Assembly (NCBI GenBank): GCA_018340805.1
Contig: JACMZG010000008.1
Location: 79,005,541 to 79,069,540 of the forward strand
Origin: Microvelia longipes
Taxonomy: Eukaryota > Arthropoda > Insecta > Hemiptera > Veliidae
Length of the DNA stretch: 64,000 nt
Reading direction: 5' to 3'
The notes under the pieces are model-generated. The model was not told the DNA's origin and made no database searches. It saw only the letters and a list, made by a program, of their open reading frames with translations. The position numbers and the translations under genes were made by a program. Below are positions 54,339-63,200 of this stretch, in pieces; the stretch's first letter is position 1, and each line of letters begins with the position of its first letter.

Positions 54339-56923
54339 TCCTCCCCGCACGAAATTTCTGAAGGGAAAATATGCTGAATGGGTCCTTTTAAATGAACACT
54401 GTTCCATGCTTTAATGCGGCCGTCTCGTTCTAGAAAAGCATTTGTTACTCCAACAATTTTCCAGAGTGGTCTTGGAAGATTCTGTTCATGCAGTATTACA
54501 ACATCAATTATTAAATTAGATGAATTGCAACGGTTAATATAATGGACAAACTTCAGCTTTTGTAATTGGTCAGACTTCCATATTTTCCTTAACTTCCTTG
54601 TCAGCTTTTTACGGATTTTCCACAAACTTACTAAAGTTCCCTTAGAAATGCTTTGAAAATTTGACGATAGGGTGTTACCTAAAAGCCCTAATAAGACATT
54701 AGTGAGAGTCAACATTTGAAAATTGTTAGGAACATCTTCAAGGTAAGTGAGAGGCCTCGAATCGATAGTATTTTCCTCTTCAGTCACTATAGCACTAACA
54801 AATTTTGAATATAAGTTATTTTTTGTATCAGGTTTCCATGACTTTGAAATTTCATATCTGGCTTCTTTGCTGTTAAACTCGATCGAATCTTTAATAAATT
54901 TATCAATTAAAGAAGAACATACAAGACAATTTTCAGGTTCATTAATTCCAATTTTTTCTTTGACCCAATTTTTTTTTACATCGTGAATATCATCATCAAC
55001 AACAACCTGACACATATTAACAACATGGATATCATTTGTATTAGAATCGGTTCCAGTTCCTAGCAGAGTCCAGCCTAACTTTGTTTCTATGGCTCGTAGG
55101 CCTTTGTTTAACTCCTTAAGTCCGCCTGTTACGACTTTCCAGTAATTATTTGCGCCTATTAGTAAGGAAACTCCAGTCGTTAATTCTTTCCTGTCAACAC
55201 TCAGATCGGCTAATTTATTTTTAGTTGCGAATTCATGAATTACACTGTCATTGGTTGAAGGTGCAGTCAAGGAGTCCAAACATATCTCTGGAACCTCTGT
55301 AGCTATCATTTCTATAATTTCGTTATCCACACATGATTTTAATTTGATTGAAACTTTATTGCACATACGTGCTGGTGTTTTTTCTGAGCAACCGAACGGA
55401 ACAATAGATATTTGTTGTTGTCCTACTATCGGTAAATTTAATTGTCTTGACAAACTCTCTTTTATAGCCGTCATTTGGCTACCTCCGTCTAAAACCAATC
55501 TTACATAAACAGGAGAACTTTGACTGGTAACTATTTCCGCACAAGCTGTTTGTATATATACGGTTTTACTACTGTTATTAGTTAACAAAGTTGAGCATTC
55601 ATCGTTATTGTTATTCTGTTTCCTAAAATTAGGATCACACATGCTACTAGCGTGACGTCTTGAGCACGCAGAACAAGTTAGTTGAGTGCGACAAAATTTA
55701 GATCTATGATTTAATTTAGTACATCGAAAGCAAGCAGCCTTATTGCTTAATATCTGTTTCTTTTGCTCCATCTCAACTTCAGCCTTACAATCACTAGTAA
55801 GGTGCGAATTTGACTTACAAAACAGGCAACTATCTTTAACTGACGTCAATAATTCCGTTACAGTTCCAAAATTAGATTTGGATCTTAGGTTATTAGACTT
55901 AAAGTGTAGATTATGGGATTGAGTGAAGTCAGTTCCCTCATACTTAGTAAGAGAACCAGATGACGAAGCTTGAGCTATTTGTACAGAGTCCAATTCTAAT
56001 TTAATGAATTTTAATATATTTGATATTTGTTCACAGTCGGAAAAAGGTGATTGTGAAGTTTTATTGTTATAGTCAGGACCAGTTTTTTTATCATTATGAT
56101 TTGGTATTTTATTGCTAAAATTTAATTTATAATACTCAACTCGTAGAGAAAAAGGTAAAGCCTTTAATAAAATAGATTTAACCATAATACCATATTGGGC
56201 AGTTGATACTCCTAGTGATTGTAGGGCTCTTGTTGTTGACGCAGCTGTATTGTAAAGACATTTTAACCCTGAGATGTCATTTCGGTGTTTAACTGGAGCC
56301 AAATCTATCAATTTTCTGATATATTCATCTATAATCAATTCTGTTCGGTCGTATTCTTCTTTGAGTAATTCTATGGCATCATGGTAACTTTTTTGGCTCG
56401 TAGGTAGTCCTTGAATAACCGTTGCAGCTTGTTTAGTCAACACGTTCTTCAAATAAGCAAATTTTGATATATCGTCTAGTCCATCTCTCATGTGTATATG
56501 TTTGTTAAACTGCTCCCAAAAAGCAGGCCATTCATGTAAGTTTTCGCCGCTAAATTTAATTAAGTCCAAATCAGGGAGCTTAACTTCAAGCTTATGTTTC
56601 ACTGATTGGCTATTACAGGATGCCTCGTTTGAGATTGACTCCGTTAATCTTTCCATTGCAATCTCTAGTTGGCTGGTTGCTGTAATAGCTTTTTCTTCGT
56701 ACTCCCAAATCTGATTTAGCTCATTTTCAAGTTCTTTTTCGTCAGTAATGTTAACTAAAATCTCCTCACTTATCAATTTAAGCTGTTCTTTTAGAACTTT
56801 TATTTTAGTCAACATAACCTTGATATCAACTATCTGAAGTTCCTCGTTTGTCAGCAATTCTTCTGTAGAAGAGACAGCTTTAGTAAGCTGAGATCTGAGA
56901 ACCTTTCTTTTGGCTTTATCCAT
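54269..56923 (-). CDS. BEL-mini Gag-protease joined in frame to the DUF5641 tail (884 aa)
   Basis: ATG at 56923 lies just after the primer-binding site. Residues 1-100 are charged and predicted coiled-coil. Residues 117-300 are Gag (DUF1759-type: LPDLDLIKFSGENLHEWPAF, then LKNVLTKQAATVIQGLP). Three CCHC knuckles lie at 366-379, 398-411 and 417-429. The DUF1758-type protease region spans about 470-625, but its active-site triad reads D479-G480-G481 instead of D-S/T-G, and LLIGANNYW replaces the usual LLIGADxxW. The RT leader (NCLVCSS..ARYEISKSWK) stops at about 700. From about 707, NTIDSRPLTYL (integrase end) and a DUF5641 tail (LWKIRKKLTRKLRKIW, DVVILHEQNLPRPLWKIV) follow. So about 850 to 1000 residues of RT, RNase H and integrase are missing without loss of frame. 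There are no stops or frameshifts in 2.65 kb. The likely role is particle formation. Confidence 0.92.
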   Translation of the reverse strand: MDKAKRKVLRSQLTKAVSSTEELLTNEELQIVDIKVMLTKIKVLKEQLKLISEEILVNITDEKELENELNQIWEYEEKAITATSQLEIAMERLTESISNEASCNSQSVKHKLEVKLPDLDLIKFSGENLHEWPAFWEQFNKHIHMRDGLDDISKFAYLKNVLTKQAATVIQGLPTSQKSYHDAIELLKEEYDRTELIIDEYIRKLIDLAPVKHRNDISGLKCLYNTAASTTRALQSLGVSTAQYGIMVKSILLKALPFSLRVEYYKLNFSNKIPNHNDKKTGPDYNNKTSQSPFSDCEQISNILKFIKLELDSVQIAQASSSGSLTKYEGTDFTQSHNLHFKSNNLRSKSNFGTVTELLTSVKDSCLFCKSNSHLTSDCKAEVEMEQKKQILSNKAACFRCTKLNHRSKFCRTQLTCSACSRRHASSMCDPNFRKQNNNNDECSTLLTNNSSKTVYIQTACAEIVTSQSSPVYVRLVLDGGSQMTAIKESLSRQLNLPIVGQQQISIVPFGCSEKTPARMCNKVSIKLKSCVDNEIIEMIATEVPEICLDSLTAPSTNDSVIHEFATKNKLADLSVDRKELTTGVSLLIGANNYWKVVTGGLKELNKGLRAIETKLGWTLLGTGTDSNTNDIHVVNMCQVVVDDDIHDVKKNWVKEKIGINEPENCLVCSSLIDKFIKDSIEFNSKEARYEISKSWKPDTKNNLYSKFVSAIVTEEENTIDSRPLTYLEDVPNNFQMLTLTNVLLGLLGNTLSSNFQSISKGTLVSLWKIRKKLTRKLRKIWKSDQLQKLKFVHYINRCNSSNLIIDVVILHEQNLPRPLWKIVGVTNAFLERDGRIKAWNSVHLKGPIQHIFPSEISCGEDVKNTTVNNNIGCLATKLSMYKQ
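54339..54349 (-). other. Polypurine tract of BEL-mini
   Basis: The minus strand reads TGCGGGGAGGA immediately before the 3' LTR start TGTTAAAAATAC. This is the expected site and composition for plus-strand DNA priming. Confidence 0.8.
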
Positions 56924-56936
56924 TTTCAGTCTTGAT

Positions 56937-56954
56937 TCCCGGGTTTCGGCACCA
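56937..56954 (-). other. Primer-binding site of BEL-mini, tRNA-Phe type
   Basis: The minus strand reads TGGTGCCGAAACCCGGGA, three bases after the 5' LTR. Its complement, TCCCGGGTTTCGGCACCA, is the 3' end of animal tRNA-Phe(GAA) with CCA, an 18-base perfect match to the tRNA sequence as I recall it. Confidence 0.8.
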
Positions 56955-56957
56955 AAT

Positions 56958-57127
56958 TGTAATAAACTTAATTAAATTAAAGGCAAACACAACATATTTA
57001 AACAAACTTTAACGATTTATTTCTTCCTTAAACTATTATAACCACATTAATTAGAAAACTCTTATTGTTTATACATTGACAGTTTTGTTGCTAGGCAACC
57101 AATATTATTGTTTACAGTTGTATTTTT

Positions 57128-57131
<4 letters not shown>
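56958..57131 (-). repeat. BEL-mini 5' LTR
   Basis: It is identical to 54166-54338 except for one extra A. The X-box-like GTTGCTAGGCAAC is at 57087-57099. As the 5' LTR it would supply the promoter reading leftward into the ORF. Confidence 0.93.
57087..57099. promoter_or_regulatory. RFX/X-box-like palindrome in the LTR
   Basis: GTTGCTAGGCAAC consists of two inverted half sites (GTTGC / GCAAC) with the spacing of X-boxes bound by RFX-family factors (consensus GTNRCC-N-RGYAAC type). The second copy is at 54294-54306. Function is inferred from the motif only. Confidence 0.55.

Positions 57132-57171
<40 letters not shown>
57132..57171. repeat. (AT)n tract, right flank of BEL-mini
   Basis: About 20 TA units directly abut the LTR. 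Confidence 0.95.
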
Positions 57172-57175
<4 letters not shown>

Positions 57176-58137
57176 CAACTTTTGTGTATGTATGTATGAC
57201 ACAATAACTTTAGAATGTTTTTTAGGATCTAAAATGCACTTAAAATCAATCAATTATATTTTGGGTCTGAAATTGAGTACACATATTGCTATATATTTGA
57301 ATAAAACTTTATTTTAAGAAATCACGTTTTTGTCTAATTCGTTTGGAAGTTTACTTCTATATCGTGGCAGTATGCTACTTACTTAACTAAGTAATACTAC
57401 AAAAACTGCCGCAGGTCAACAACCATGTCACTATTAAGCGGCTCCTAGCACCGACGCTGTGGAGCGGCAAAAAGCCGAAGGCCACTTGTTTTAAAATGTA
57501 TAAGTTAATTTTGTTTTTTCCTGTTCCTTAATTCAAAGGATAGTAGCGGTTAGTACAGAGTTAGGAGGACATATTGTTGCTTGAGCTATATGGTAGAAAT
57601 ATGAGGTCTAAATTATCCCCTTCCTTAATGCCATATAGGCATAGGCCTGTATTCAGCCGAAACGTTTAGGAGGGGATGGGTGGCGTAACGGATCCCAGAG
57701 GGGTGATGTTTCAAACAGCTTTAAGGGTCTTTTTATGAAAACTACTTCATCAGAGTGGTGATATTTTTTCGCGGAGGGGGGATCCATGCCTTCTCCCTGA
57801 CTACGTGTGATGTAGTCACATATGTAGGCCAAATACTGATTTCACAGCATTTATACATCTTGTTATTTTTAATCGTTCAATTTATGGTTGTACGGTAGTT
57901 CCGTTCTTTTACATTTGGTCTCATACAGGTCAGTACTTTTCTCTTAAGAGTAAACATTGATTACTAACATCGCTTCTAGTTTACGATTCGTGTGCATTGG
58001 ACCTCATTACGTTTTGAGCGCTCTAAATTTTAGCCACCAATCCTGTATTGAAGTGTATTGTAGCACTGTTCTCAAGTAACAAAATGGTATGTATGTATAC
58101 TCTGTTACTTAAATTTGTTAAATCTTGTTTGTTTTAG
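57172..58137. other. Intron-like DNA with repeat E (57380-57495)
   Basis: Repeat E (AAAACTGCCGCAGGTCAACA to CACTTGTTTTAAA) matches 26885-27005. A GC-richer stretch at 57640-57830 is unassigned. The last bases (TCTTGTTTGTTTTAG) form the splice acceptor of the beat-like exon. Confidence 0.5.
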
Positions 58138-58340
58138 ATTGTGGGTGTCTAAAAGTGGAATTGCGCGCTCCGCGATATGTGCCGTTCGGAGGTAGCGCAA
58201 CTCTGAAGTGCGATTATTCCGTACCTCATGAGATGCTTCATAAAGTCGAGTGGTTCAAAGGAGCGCACAAGATATTTCAATATGTGAACGGGAGGAGGCC
58301 ACCTTTTAGGAATTTTTCAACCCCAGGAGCGGTTCTTGAG
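58138..58340 (+). CDS. Beaten-path (beat) family Ig-domain exon
   Basis: The exon follows a strong acceptor (TCTTGTTTGTTTTAG, ending 58137) and ends at a donor (GAG|GTTAGT, 58341). It starts in phase 1 and ends in phase 0, 203 nt, about 67 codons. The product reads CGCLKVELRAPRYVPFGGSA, TLKCDYSVPHEMLHKVEWFK, GAHKIFQYVNGRRPPFRNFS, TPGAVLE. Insect beat proteins have the same pattern: VxIPxxVxRGxxAxLxCxY, LYxVKWY+, EFYRYxPxxxPPxxxFxxxG. The cysteine in LKCDYS and the tryptophan in VEWFKG are the first Ig-fold cysteine and the core tryptophan. Beat proteins bind Side receptors to steer motor axons. Signal-peptide and downstream Ig exons are not found in this window, so introns are long. No stop or frameshift is present. 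Confidence 0.88.
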
Positions 58341-58615
58341 GTTAGTCATAATTTAATATTGAACATACTACAATGTTACCCTAGACAGAGTTATGTAATC
58401 AGTTAACTTATGAGTTATTTTTGTGAAGTTACAATCTCACAGACTAAATATATATTTGTGAAGTTTTATTTCTATACTTATTTATATAAATTTTATTTTT
58501 TAAGTAAAGGCTAAATTTATGTATATACGAATTCAACAAAATTTATTTTCTGTTCATAAAAAGTTTTTTAACCACCAGAGGCTGTAGGTCCCATTATAAT
58601 GCAATTCTAGAAAAT
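58341..58615. other. Intron start, no other feature
   Basis: AT-rich sequence after the donor site. No second exon was recognised. Confidence 0.4.
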
Positions 58616-59315
58616 GTTTATAGTGAAATATGCCGCAAGACAATCTTTGCTGATAACTTTCCTCGACATTATCATTACTACTTCCAGGGTGAAGAAAACA
58701 CTTACTTCACTTTGGTGTCTAATCAGCAATTTTTGCAATGTGTAGGTGAAAACATTAATGGGAATTTTAGGTCAAGATCTATCCATAAAATTCGTTCTAG
58801 TAGTCGTGAACATTTTCACACTTACCCTTATCGTCATTTTAGAATTGATCTTGATGAGACGTAAAATGTGTTCATTCTGACCTATGAGACAACAATTGAC
58901 CAATAAAATTCCGATTAGTAAGCTATCAAAAGTTTTAATTACAGTAAATCCCTCTTATTTTTTAATCGATTCCGATGATTAATAGGTGACCTGTTTGACC
59001 TATGAACATACTAAGTTTTAAGTTTAAACAAGATCTATCGACTTAATTCCGAGTTATAAGTACTCACATTTAATTTCCTTTTACTAACCTATTGTTATTT
59101 TAGAACGGATCTCGATAAGTCATAAATAATGTTTTATTCTATCCCATTTGTCGTCAAAGTTTAACGTTTAGTCAAGATCCATCAATTATATTCTGAGCGG
59201 TGAACATTTAAACTTATTATTTAAACTGACTAATCCCCTATTGTTATTTGTGGACAAATTTCGATGAGACATGAAATATGTTCTTTGTGACCTAAAAGTA
59301 GTTTCAAGCGAATCT
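58616..59315. repeat. Degenerate tandem repeat, three copies
   Basis: A core of AAGATCTATC..A.AATTC.G, then GAACATTT.CAC, TATTGTTATTTTAGAACGGA and TCTCGATGAGACATGAAA recurs from about 58770, 59028 and 59172. Spacing is uneven, so units have suffered indels. Some stretches read GACCTATGAGAC or GACCTAAAAG after each unit. Confidence 0.55.
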
Positions 59316-59316
59316 C

Positions 59317-59395
59317 TTAAAAGGTATAAAATTTATAAAAGGTAAAATTTATAAAAGGTAAAATTTATAAAAGGTATAATGAAACTTAAAAGGTG
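59317..59395. repeat. 16-bp tandem repeat, 4 copies
   Basis: AAAATTTATAAAAGGT repeats in tandem with minor changes. Confidence 0.9.
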
Positions 59396-59415
59396 ACCAT
59401 TCAGACCTAAGATTA

Positions 59416-59930
59416 GTCTAAAGCAAGGATCTTGAATAAAGGGAATGACGCACTAAGTCGATTTGCCTTTTCAGAAAGTGACCCCATCGAAAACCAAAAA
59501 ATAGAGAGAATTTAACACGAAACACACGTCAAAAACCAACTGCACATGCTTGGTACAAACTACGTGTGCTTACAATCCTTATAACAGCGCTGGTCTTAAA
59601 TTTTAAAGGCAAACTTACCTCTCAATGGTTTCCCATTGTTCATTGCTTGTGAAGGTTATAAACACGCTTAAATTATCGCTCACTAAAGTGACTAAGTATA
59701 TTCCAAAATTAAATAAACGCAAAAGACTTAAAAAGCTCCACAAATGTTATAATCACGAGAAGCACAGAAGAAAGTTGAGAAGAAAACTCAACAACTTTGC
59801 AATATGACCTGCGCCTTTTTTATTTTACGTTATAACCACGGGGAAGGTGAGTTGATCTCTCACAACTTCCATGGGGTCAGAAAAGTTCCTTAATGCGTCA
59901 TCCCCTTCATTCAAGATTATTGGTCTAAAG
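59416..59930. mobile_element. hAT-type MITE, 499 bp plus 8-bp target duplication
   Basis: GTCTAAAG lies at 59416-59423 and 59923-59930. The element between starts CAAGGATCTTGAATAAAGGG then AATGACGCACTAAG. The reverse complement of its end reads CAATAATCTTGAATGAAGGG then GATGACGCATTAAG. The inverted repeats continue, with gaps, to TTTTCTGACCCCAT, about 60 bp in all. There is no transposase. A 60-codon plus-strand frame inside (59625-59807) encodes a strikingly basic peptide (for example NKRKRLKKLHK and HRRKLRRKLNN); whether it is expressed is unknown. Confidence 0.88.
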
Positions 59931-59944
59931 TAAAAGTTTTTTCA

Positions 59945-60510
59945 AAATAAAGTGTCATTTCCCCAGCCAAGCACTGACCACGCTTGATGCTGCTTAACTT
60001 TTATGATCCAACAAAAATCATGGATATACTTTCGTATTAAAACGAAAAAGTACTTAAGTATTACGTTAAGATAAACTTGTACCAAATTTCAACTCAATGG
60101 GATTTTTTTTAATTTTTTGAAAAATGTTCACAAGTCATCTAGTAAAAATTGAAATAATGCTGAAGATGAGATAAAAGTAGCACATATGTTAGTCTCATAC
60201 ATGGCTACATGCGTGCCATATCTTAATCCGATCGCATCATTGTTTCGCGTTTTCTTTTCAACATTTTTCCTTAGTCGTGATTGCAGGTTAATGAGATTAT
60301 AAAAAATATTTTACGAATAGCACAAGTACACCTATAGTCTGATTTTTGTAAAAAGTATCAATTATACTTTCAGAGATACTATTCAGGAATTCTTAAAACA
60401 CCTGATATGGATAATTTCCGTGACATCCCGGTTTCAGATTTTTGCAAACACAATATTTTATCAATATACCTACGGTATAAATGAGGAAAAGTAAGAATGT
60501 ACCTATCTTG
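59945..60510 (-). repeat. 5S-like dispersed repeat, inverted, nearly complete
   Basis: The 5S-like core (59962-60008) comes first. CATGGATATACTTTCGTATT, TTCACAAGTCATCTAGTAAA, ACACCTATAGTCTGATTTTT and TACCTACGGTATAAATGAGG then AAAAGTAA follow. The tail beyond the C-box is lost. Confidence 0.75.
59962..60008 (-). pseudogene. 5S rRNA-like segment
   Basis: The minus strand reads GGATCATAAAAGTTAAGCAG, CATCAAGCGTGGTCAGTGCT then TGGCTGGGG. The C-box is truncated. Confidence 0.65.
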
Positions 60511-60819
60511 CAAAAATATTTTTTACTGAAATAAGTTGTTTTCAACTGAAAAATATTGTTTTTTACCTTTATTAAATTTATAGGAATTTGTATTAACATT
60601 GCCATCTGCAAGTATTTTTAAATTTAACATCTCCAAAACAAGATCTTCTGAAAAATTGTTTAATACAACTTTAAATTCCCTGGCATTGAGAGTTTGTAAA
60701 ACCATAACTATTATTATTTTTTCGATTCCTAAATGATGTGGTATGAATGTTGAAAAGAAAAGATTAAGAAATCGGTTTCCGATTTCTCTTCCTCGCTTAT
60801 CGATCGCCACTTTCCAGGC

Positions 60820-61500
60820 CACTCCTTATCCGTTCGCACTTCTTCCAGATCCTTCCTTATCCTCGCCACTCACCTTATCCGATTCGCCACTTCCTTCCAG
60901 ATCCTTTCTTATCCTTCGCCACTCACTTATCCGATTCGCCACTCCTTCCAGATCCTTCCTTATCCTTCGCCACTCACCTTATCAGATTCTCTACTTCCTT
61001 TCAGATCCTTCCTTATCCTTCGCCACTCAACTTATCAGATTCGCCACTTCCTTTCAGATCCTTTTTATCCTTCGCCACTCACCTTATCCGATTCGCCACT
61101 TCCTTCCAGATCCTTCCTTATCCTTCGCCACTCACCTTATCAGATTCTCTACTTCTTTCAGATCCTTCCTTATCCTTCGCCACTTCCTTTTAGATCCTTC
61201 CTTATCCTTCGCCACTCACCTTATCAGATTCTCTACTTCCTTTCAGATCCTTCTTATCCTTCGCCACTTCCTTTTAGATCTTCCTTATCCTTCGCCACTT
61301 ACCTTATCAGATTCGCCACTTCCTTTCAGATCCTTTCTTATCCTTCGCCACTCACCTTATCCGATTCGCCACTTCCTTTCAGATCCTTCCTTATCCTTCG
61401 CCACTTCCTTTAGATCCTCCTTATCCTCGCCACTTACCTTATCAGATTCGCCACTTCCTTTCAGATCCTTCCTTCTCCTTCGACACACACCTTATCACAT
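60820..61500. repeat. Minisatellite, about 52-55 bp unit made of two subunits
   Basis: The unit CCTTATCCTTCGCCACTCAC, CTTATCAGATTCGCCACTTC, CTTTCAGAT repeats about 13 times. Two half-units share CTTATC..TCGCCACT. An open frame of up to 298 codons runs through it because the unit is stop-free. It ends in TTCGCTGCGCTCATAGC, the tail of an inverted 5S-like repeat. Confidence 0.92.
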
Positions 61501-62010
61501 TCGCTGCGCTCATAGCTATCACTTATTCATATTAAAGTTCAAGTCTATAGATCGCTTTGCTTATTTTCAGACATTAAAACGATACAAAGTTTTATTCCCA
61601 GCGGTCTTCCATCCAAGAACTGACCTCACTCGATTTTAATTAACATTAGTAATCCAAAAAAACTGTTCATATAATGAATAAATTATAAGTGTACGTATAA
61701 TAGCCATGTAAAAATAAAACCTAGTATGAAGGGATATATTTGTTTAAAATTTTAAATCAAGGACTACACTTGTACGTAATTTCTCGATTTGGTTATTTTT
61801 GAATTATTATAAAATTATTTTGATACGTTTTTGATAGTAAGCAGACAGAGCACACAGCACTGTACTGCAGAGAAACAACTTGGTGAAAACCACACAGGAG
61901 GTCTTAAAAACACATGATTTGAATGAATCAGGTAAAATCTCGATTCCGGATTTGTAGTGCAAACACAATACTTTTTAAATATAACTTTAATATATATAAT
62001 GAGAAGTAAA
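61500..62010 (-). repeat. 5S-like dispersed repeat, inverted, with minisatellite in its tail
   Basis: After the minisatellite come a 5S-like core (61597-61655), TTGTACGTAATTTCTCG, a remnant of the GT-run region (GACAGAGCACACAGCACTGT), AAAACCACACAGGAGGTCTT, AAACACATGATTTGAATGAA, and ATAACTTTAATATATATAAT then GAGAAGTAAAA. Confidence 0.65.
61597..61655 (-). pseudogene. 5S rRNA-like segment
   Basis: The minus strand reads AAAATCGAGTGAGGTCAGTT then CTTGGATGGAAGACCGCTGG and GAATAAAAC. The C-box GATGGAAGACCGCTGGGAA is close to canonical 5S (GATGGGAGACCGCCTGGGAA). Confidence 0.75.
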
Positions 62011-62014
62011 AAGT

Positions 62015-62785
62015 TCCTTCGCTCTTTTAAACAACTTCATTTCTAAAACAGTTTTTATCAAACTTAAGCAATATTCTTTATGTTTTCCTTTTAAATAACT
62101 TCTAAATTATATAATAGTGAAACTTTAACTACTAATATTTCCCAGATTGATAAAACTTATTCAACTAAATGATTTTCTCTCTCCGTGTGATAGAGTAAAC
62201 AGTTACTCTTAGAGATAAAATTTCCCTTCCCAATATTTGAAACCTTTACTCTCAAATCTAAATTGAAAGCTAGGGTAGAAGTTTTAGTTAGCCGTCGTGC
62301 GCCCCTCTGCTGCTGCGGACCCAACTCCTCACGATCCTTTTTGTTTGCTTTTAATTTACTCTTTAGTTGATTCCTTGCTTTTTCTTTTTATCAATCTCTC
62401 ACTATTATTTATCTCTTTCTCCTAAATCACTTTTTGTTTGTCTTATTATTTTAGGTTTTTGTGGTTATTTTGTGCCTTCCTCGTTGATATTCTTTGAAAT
62501 TTGTTACGAATCTTTTGATTATTATCTATCTTTAATAGAAGACTAGACGATAAATGTAATTAAGAAGATGAAGAAGAGTAAATCTTCTTAGAAGTTTTAA
62601 CTATTGATTAATAAAATTATTTAAATTTATGTATACATATTACTGGCAATAAGAGTGCATTGGATATTTGGACATTATGAATATAATTGCAGACAGGTTT
62701 AACTGAAAGATCTTGCTATAAATTCAATTTTATCCCCAGTCGGTATATAATGTAAAGTTTAATTACTAGTTCTTAGGCTGCATAT
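62015..62785. other. No gene recognised
   Basis: AT-rich sequence. A small GC patch (62290-62335: GCCGTCGTGCGCCCCTCTGC) is unassigned. Confidence 0.4.
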
Positions 62786-62789
62786 CTCT

Positions 62790-62960
62790 TTTTACTTTTC
62801 CATATTTATACTGTAGGTTTATAGGAAATAGTATTAAGTTTGCAAATAATCTGAAACCGGAATTATACTTAGATTATCCGTTTTAGGTGTGAATGAAACT
62901 CTAACCATTAATTTACTTTCTTTCTATTTTTTGCATTTGTTGGTGTATGGGTCACCAGGG
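62790..62960 (+). repeat. 5S-like dispersed repeat, 5' segment
   Basis: TTTTACTTTTCCATATTTAT, ACTGTAGGTTTATAGGAAAT, AATAATCTGAAACCGGAATT and TATCCGTTTTAGGTGTGAAT match the family start. Confidence 0.65.
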
Positions 62961-63119
62961 CCCAATTTCATGAAAAAACAAGTCTTGTAGTTACAAAGTT
63001 GAAAAAAAACTACGTGTTAAGACAATTTCAACAGTGTTACTAAGGATAAACTTATAGATTAGTAGCATTTTTCTTTTTAACAAACATTTTCTTGTCTATT
63101 ACAATGGCTTGTAACATTC

Positions 63120-63200
63120 ACTTGTAAAATTTCTACCCAAATCCGAACCTAGGTAGACGAATTCATATTATTAGTATAAAACTTAACAAAAAAGCTTTGG
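63120..63200 (+). pseudogene. Decayed LINE C-terminal scrap
   Basis: CCCAAATCCGAACCTAGGTA then GACGAATTCATATTATTAGT and ATAAAACTTAACAAAA aligns with 30640-30700 (CCTAAATCCGAACTAGGACG, ATCAGTATAAAACTC). Too short and altered to be coding. Confidence 0.5.

Larger units (their letters stand above)
54166..57131 (-). mobile_element. BEL-mini: complete, non-autonomous BEL-type LTR element
   Basis: TG...CA LTRs of 173 bp (54166-54338) and 174 bp (56958-57131) differ by a single A, in TTAATTAATT versus TTAATTAAATT. Inside, on the minus strand, are a primer-binding site three bases from the 5' LTR, one open frame of 884 codons, and a purine-rich tract (GCGGGGAGGA) directly before the 3' LTR. Total 2966 bp. 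RT, RNase H and integrase are absent. The target duplication cannot be read because the insertion lies within (AT)n. The near-identity of the LTRs implies a recent insertion, so an autonomous relative must have supplied the enzymes. Confidence 0.93.

Noticed and set aside
60743..61639. 298-codon frame
   Set aside because: It is made by a stop-free minisatellite unit. The peptide is just the unit translated in drifting frames.
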